Positions 63,530 through 64,000 of a stretch of 64,000 nt of DNA are shown here, in pieces. Numbering within the stretch: position 1 is the stretch's first letter; the number at the start of each line of letters is the position of its first letter. Source of the stretch: Candidatus Poribacteria bacterium (GTDB taxonomy: Bacteria > Poribacteria > WGA-4E > WGA-3G); NCBI GenBank assembly GCA_958295945.1, contig OY282386.1, positions 248,001 to 312,000 on the forward strand. Direction: 5' to 3'. The notes under the pieces are model-generated. The model was given only the letters and a program-made list of their open reading frames with translations, had not been told where the DNA came from and did no database searches. The translations under genes were made by a program, and so were the position numbers.

Positions 63530-64000
63530 ATGACACAAAATATAGAAAAGTTCACAAGTATTGGCCACTCGACACAGCGTGGACAGTATGACGCTATTTC
63601 AAAAAAATTAATACAAGAAAACCCTGAGGATTGGATTAAGTTCGGACTCGGAATGGCAGACGTAGATTTTCTTCAGATTCTTGAGACCGAACAACCCACT
63701 GTAAAATCTAATCGTGCTGATAGTTTTTTGCTTGCGAATGTTAATGAAAAAGAATCTGTAATACATTTTGAAATTCAAACACGTGATAGTACAGAGAACC
63801 CTATGCCACAACGCATGGCAGGTTATATTGGAAGATGTATTGAAAGTTTCGGATTGCCAATCTATTCACATGTTATTTATCTCCATCCTGATGCGGGACG
63901 TAATGATCCTGGACGATATATTCAAGAACTTGGGGACTATAGGATTGAAATCAGATATAAAGTAATTAGACTATGTGAATTGGATGGTCAATACATATTG
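63530..64000 (+). CDS. PD-(D/E)XK nuclease / Rpn-like (recombination-promoting) protein, cut by window end
   Basis: Reading from ATG 63530, 157 residues are open to the last base, with no stop. The sequence has a KSNRADSFLL block with an aspartate, followed by ESVIHFEIQTR, the E-x-Q/K strand of the PD-(D/E)XK fold, and PQRMAGYIGRCIESFGLPIYS, as in Rpn/YhgA-like and DUF4351 proteins. Those are often called transposase-like nucleases that promote recombination. The rest lies outside the window. No strong ribosome site is seen. Confidence 0.65.
   Translation, partial: MTQNIEKFTSIGHSTQRGQYDAISKKLIQENPEDWIKFGLGMADVDFLQILETEQPTVKSNRADSFLLANVNEKESVIHFEIQTRDSTENPMPQRMAGYIGRCIESFGLPIYSHVIYLHPDAGRNDPGRYIQELGDYRIEIRYKVIRLCELDGQYIL

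Noticed and set aside
1-64000. CRISPR arrays, tRNA, rRNA, prophage genes.
   Set aside because: No regularly spaced direct repeats, no tRNA-like T-loop with matching arms and no phage structural genes were seen by eye. A scan with tRNAscan-SE or similar would be needed to exclude a hidden tRNA.

Overview
The window looks like chromosomal DNA of an uncultivated, AT-rich (roughly 40 % G+C by eye) Gram-negative-type bacterium. The gene mix most resembles candidate phylum Poribacteria or a close relative. It holds three phytanoyl-CoA dioxygenase-family genes, small secreted LamG and CBM9-like proteins, a Cys-type sulfatase, paired Gfo/Idh/MocA oxidoreductases, sugar-phosphate isomerase, FAH, D-threonine aldolase-like, DUF1028, DUF3500 and DUF123 genes, and hairpin-rich intergenic repeats. 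This placement rests on remembered gene content, not on a search. No rRNA, tRNA, CRISPR array or prophage was recognised.

Layout. 0-9.6 kb: acyl-CoA synthetase (-), adenosine deaminase plus dioxygenase, two LamG proteins, an ABM-domain protein, a beta-lactamase-fold protein, an isomerase, and a two-gene AAA ATPase/TOPRIM-like cassette. 9.7-13.4 kb (-): gamma-glutamyltranspeptidase and a GT-C-like membrane protein. 13.5-15.1 kb: a transposon-like element. 15.2-25.5 kb: DUF123 plus sulfatase, a nitrilase remnant, APS kinase, an FAH/D-threonine aldolase pair, a PQQ-propeller protein and two tandem CBM9-like secreted proteins. 25.5-34.2 kb: DUF3500, an ECF sigma/anti-sigma/TPR operon, FolD, an SDR and an S55-type protease. 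34.2-49.7 kb: Gfo/Idh/MocA genes, TruA, an HD protein, a dioxygenase, a predicted beta-solenoid, MurA-HisD-DUF1028, an internally duplicated membrane protein, an SDR, a PhnB protein and another dioxygenase. 49.8-51.3 kb: nested repeats. 51.4-54.6 kb: FGGY kinase, ROK kinase and a GmhA-like SIS protein. 54.7-55.5 kb: another repeat element. 55.6-64 kb: a five-gene NfeD/flotillin operon, amidase plus dipeptide epimerase, and the start of a PD-(D/E)XK nuclease-like gene cut by the window edge.

Two patterns stand out. First, four secreted lectin-like proteins from two unrelated fold families end in the same short tag, K-[LA]-[TA]-[TA]-T-W-[GS]-x-[IL]-K, 2 to 6 residues from the C-terminus. This looks like an undescribed sorting or anchoring signal. 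Second, four elements share about 22-bp terminal inverted repeats, and three of them have 8-9-bp target duplications. Each sits with one end 16-18 bp upstream of the -35 box of a sigma70-like promoter driving the next gene (DUF123, truA, FGGY kinase, nfeD). That suggests promoter-directed insertion, or capture of the element end as an upstream promoter element.

Most other genes form short operons of housekeeping, cell-wall (murA, amidase, epimerase) and sugar-catabolic functions.
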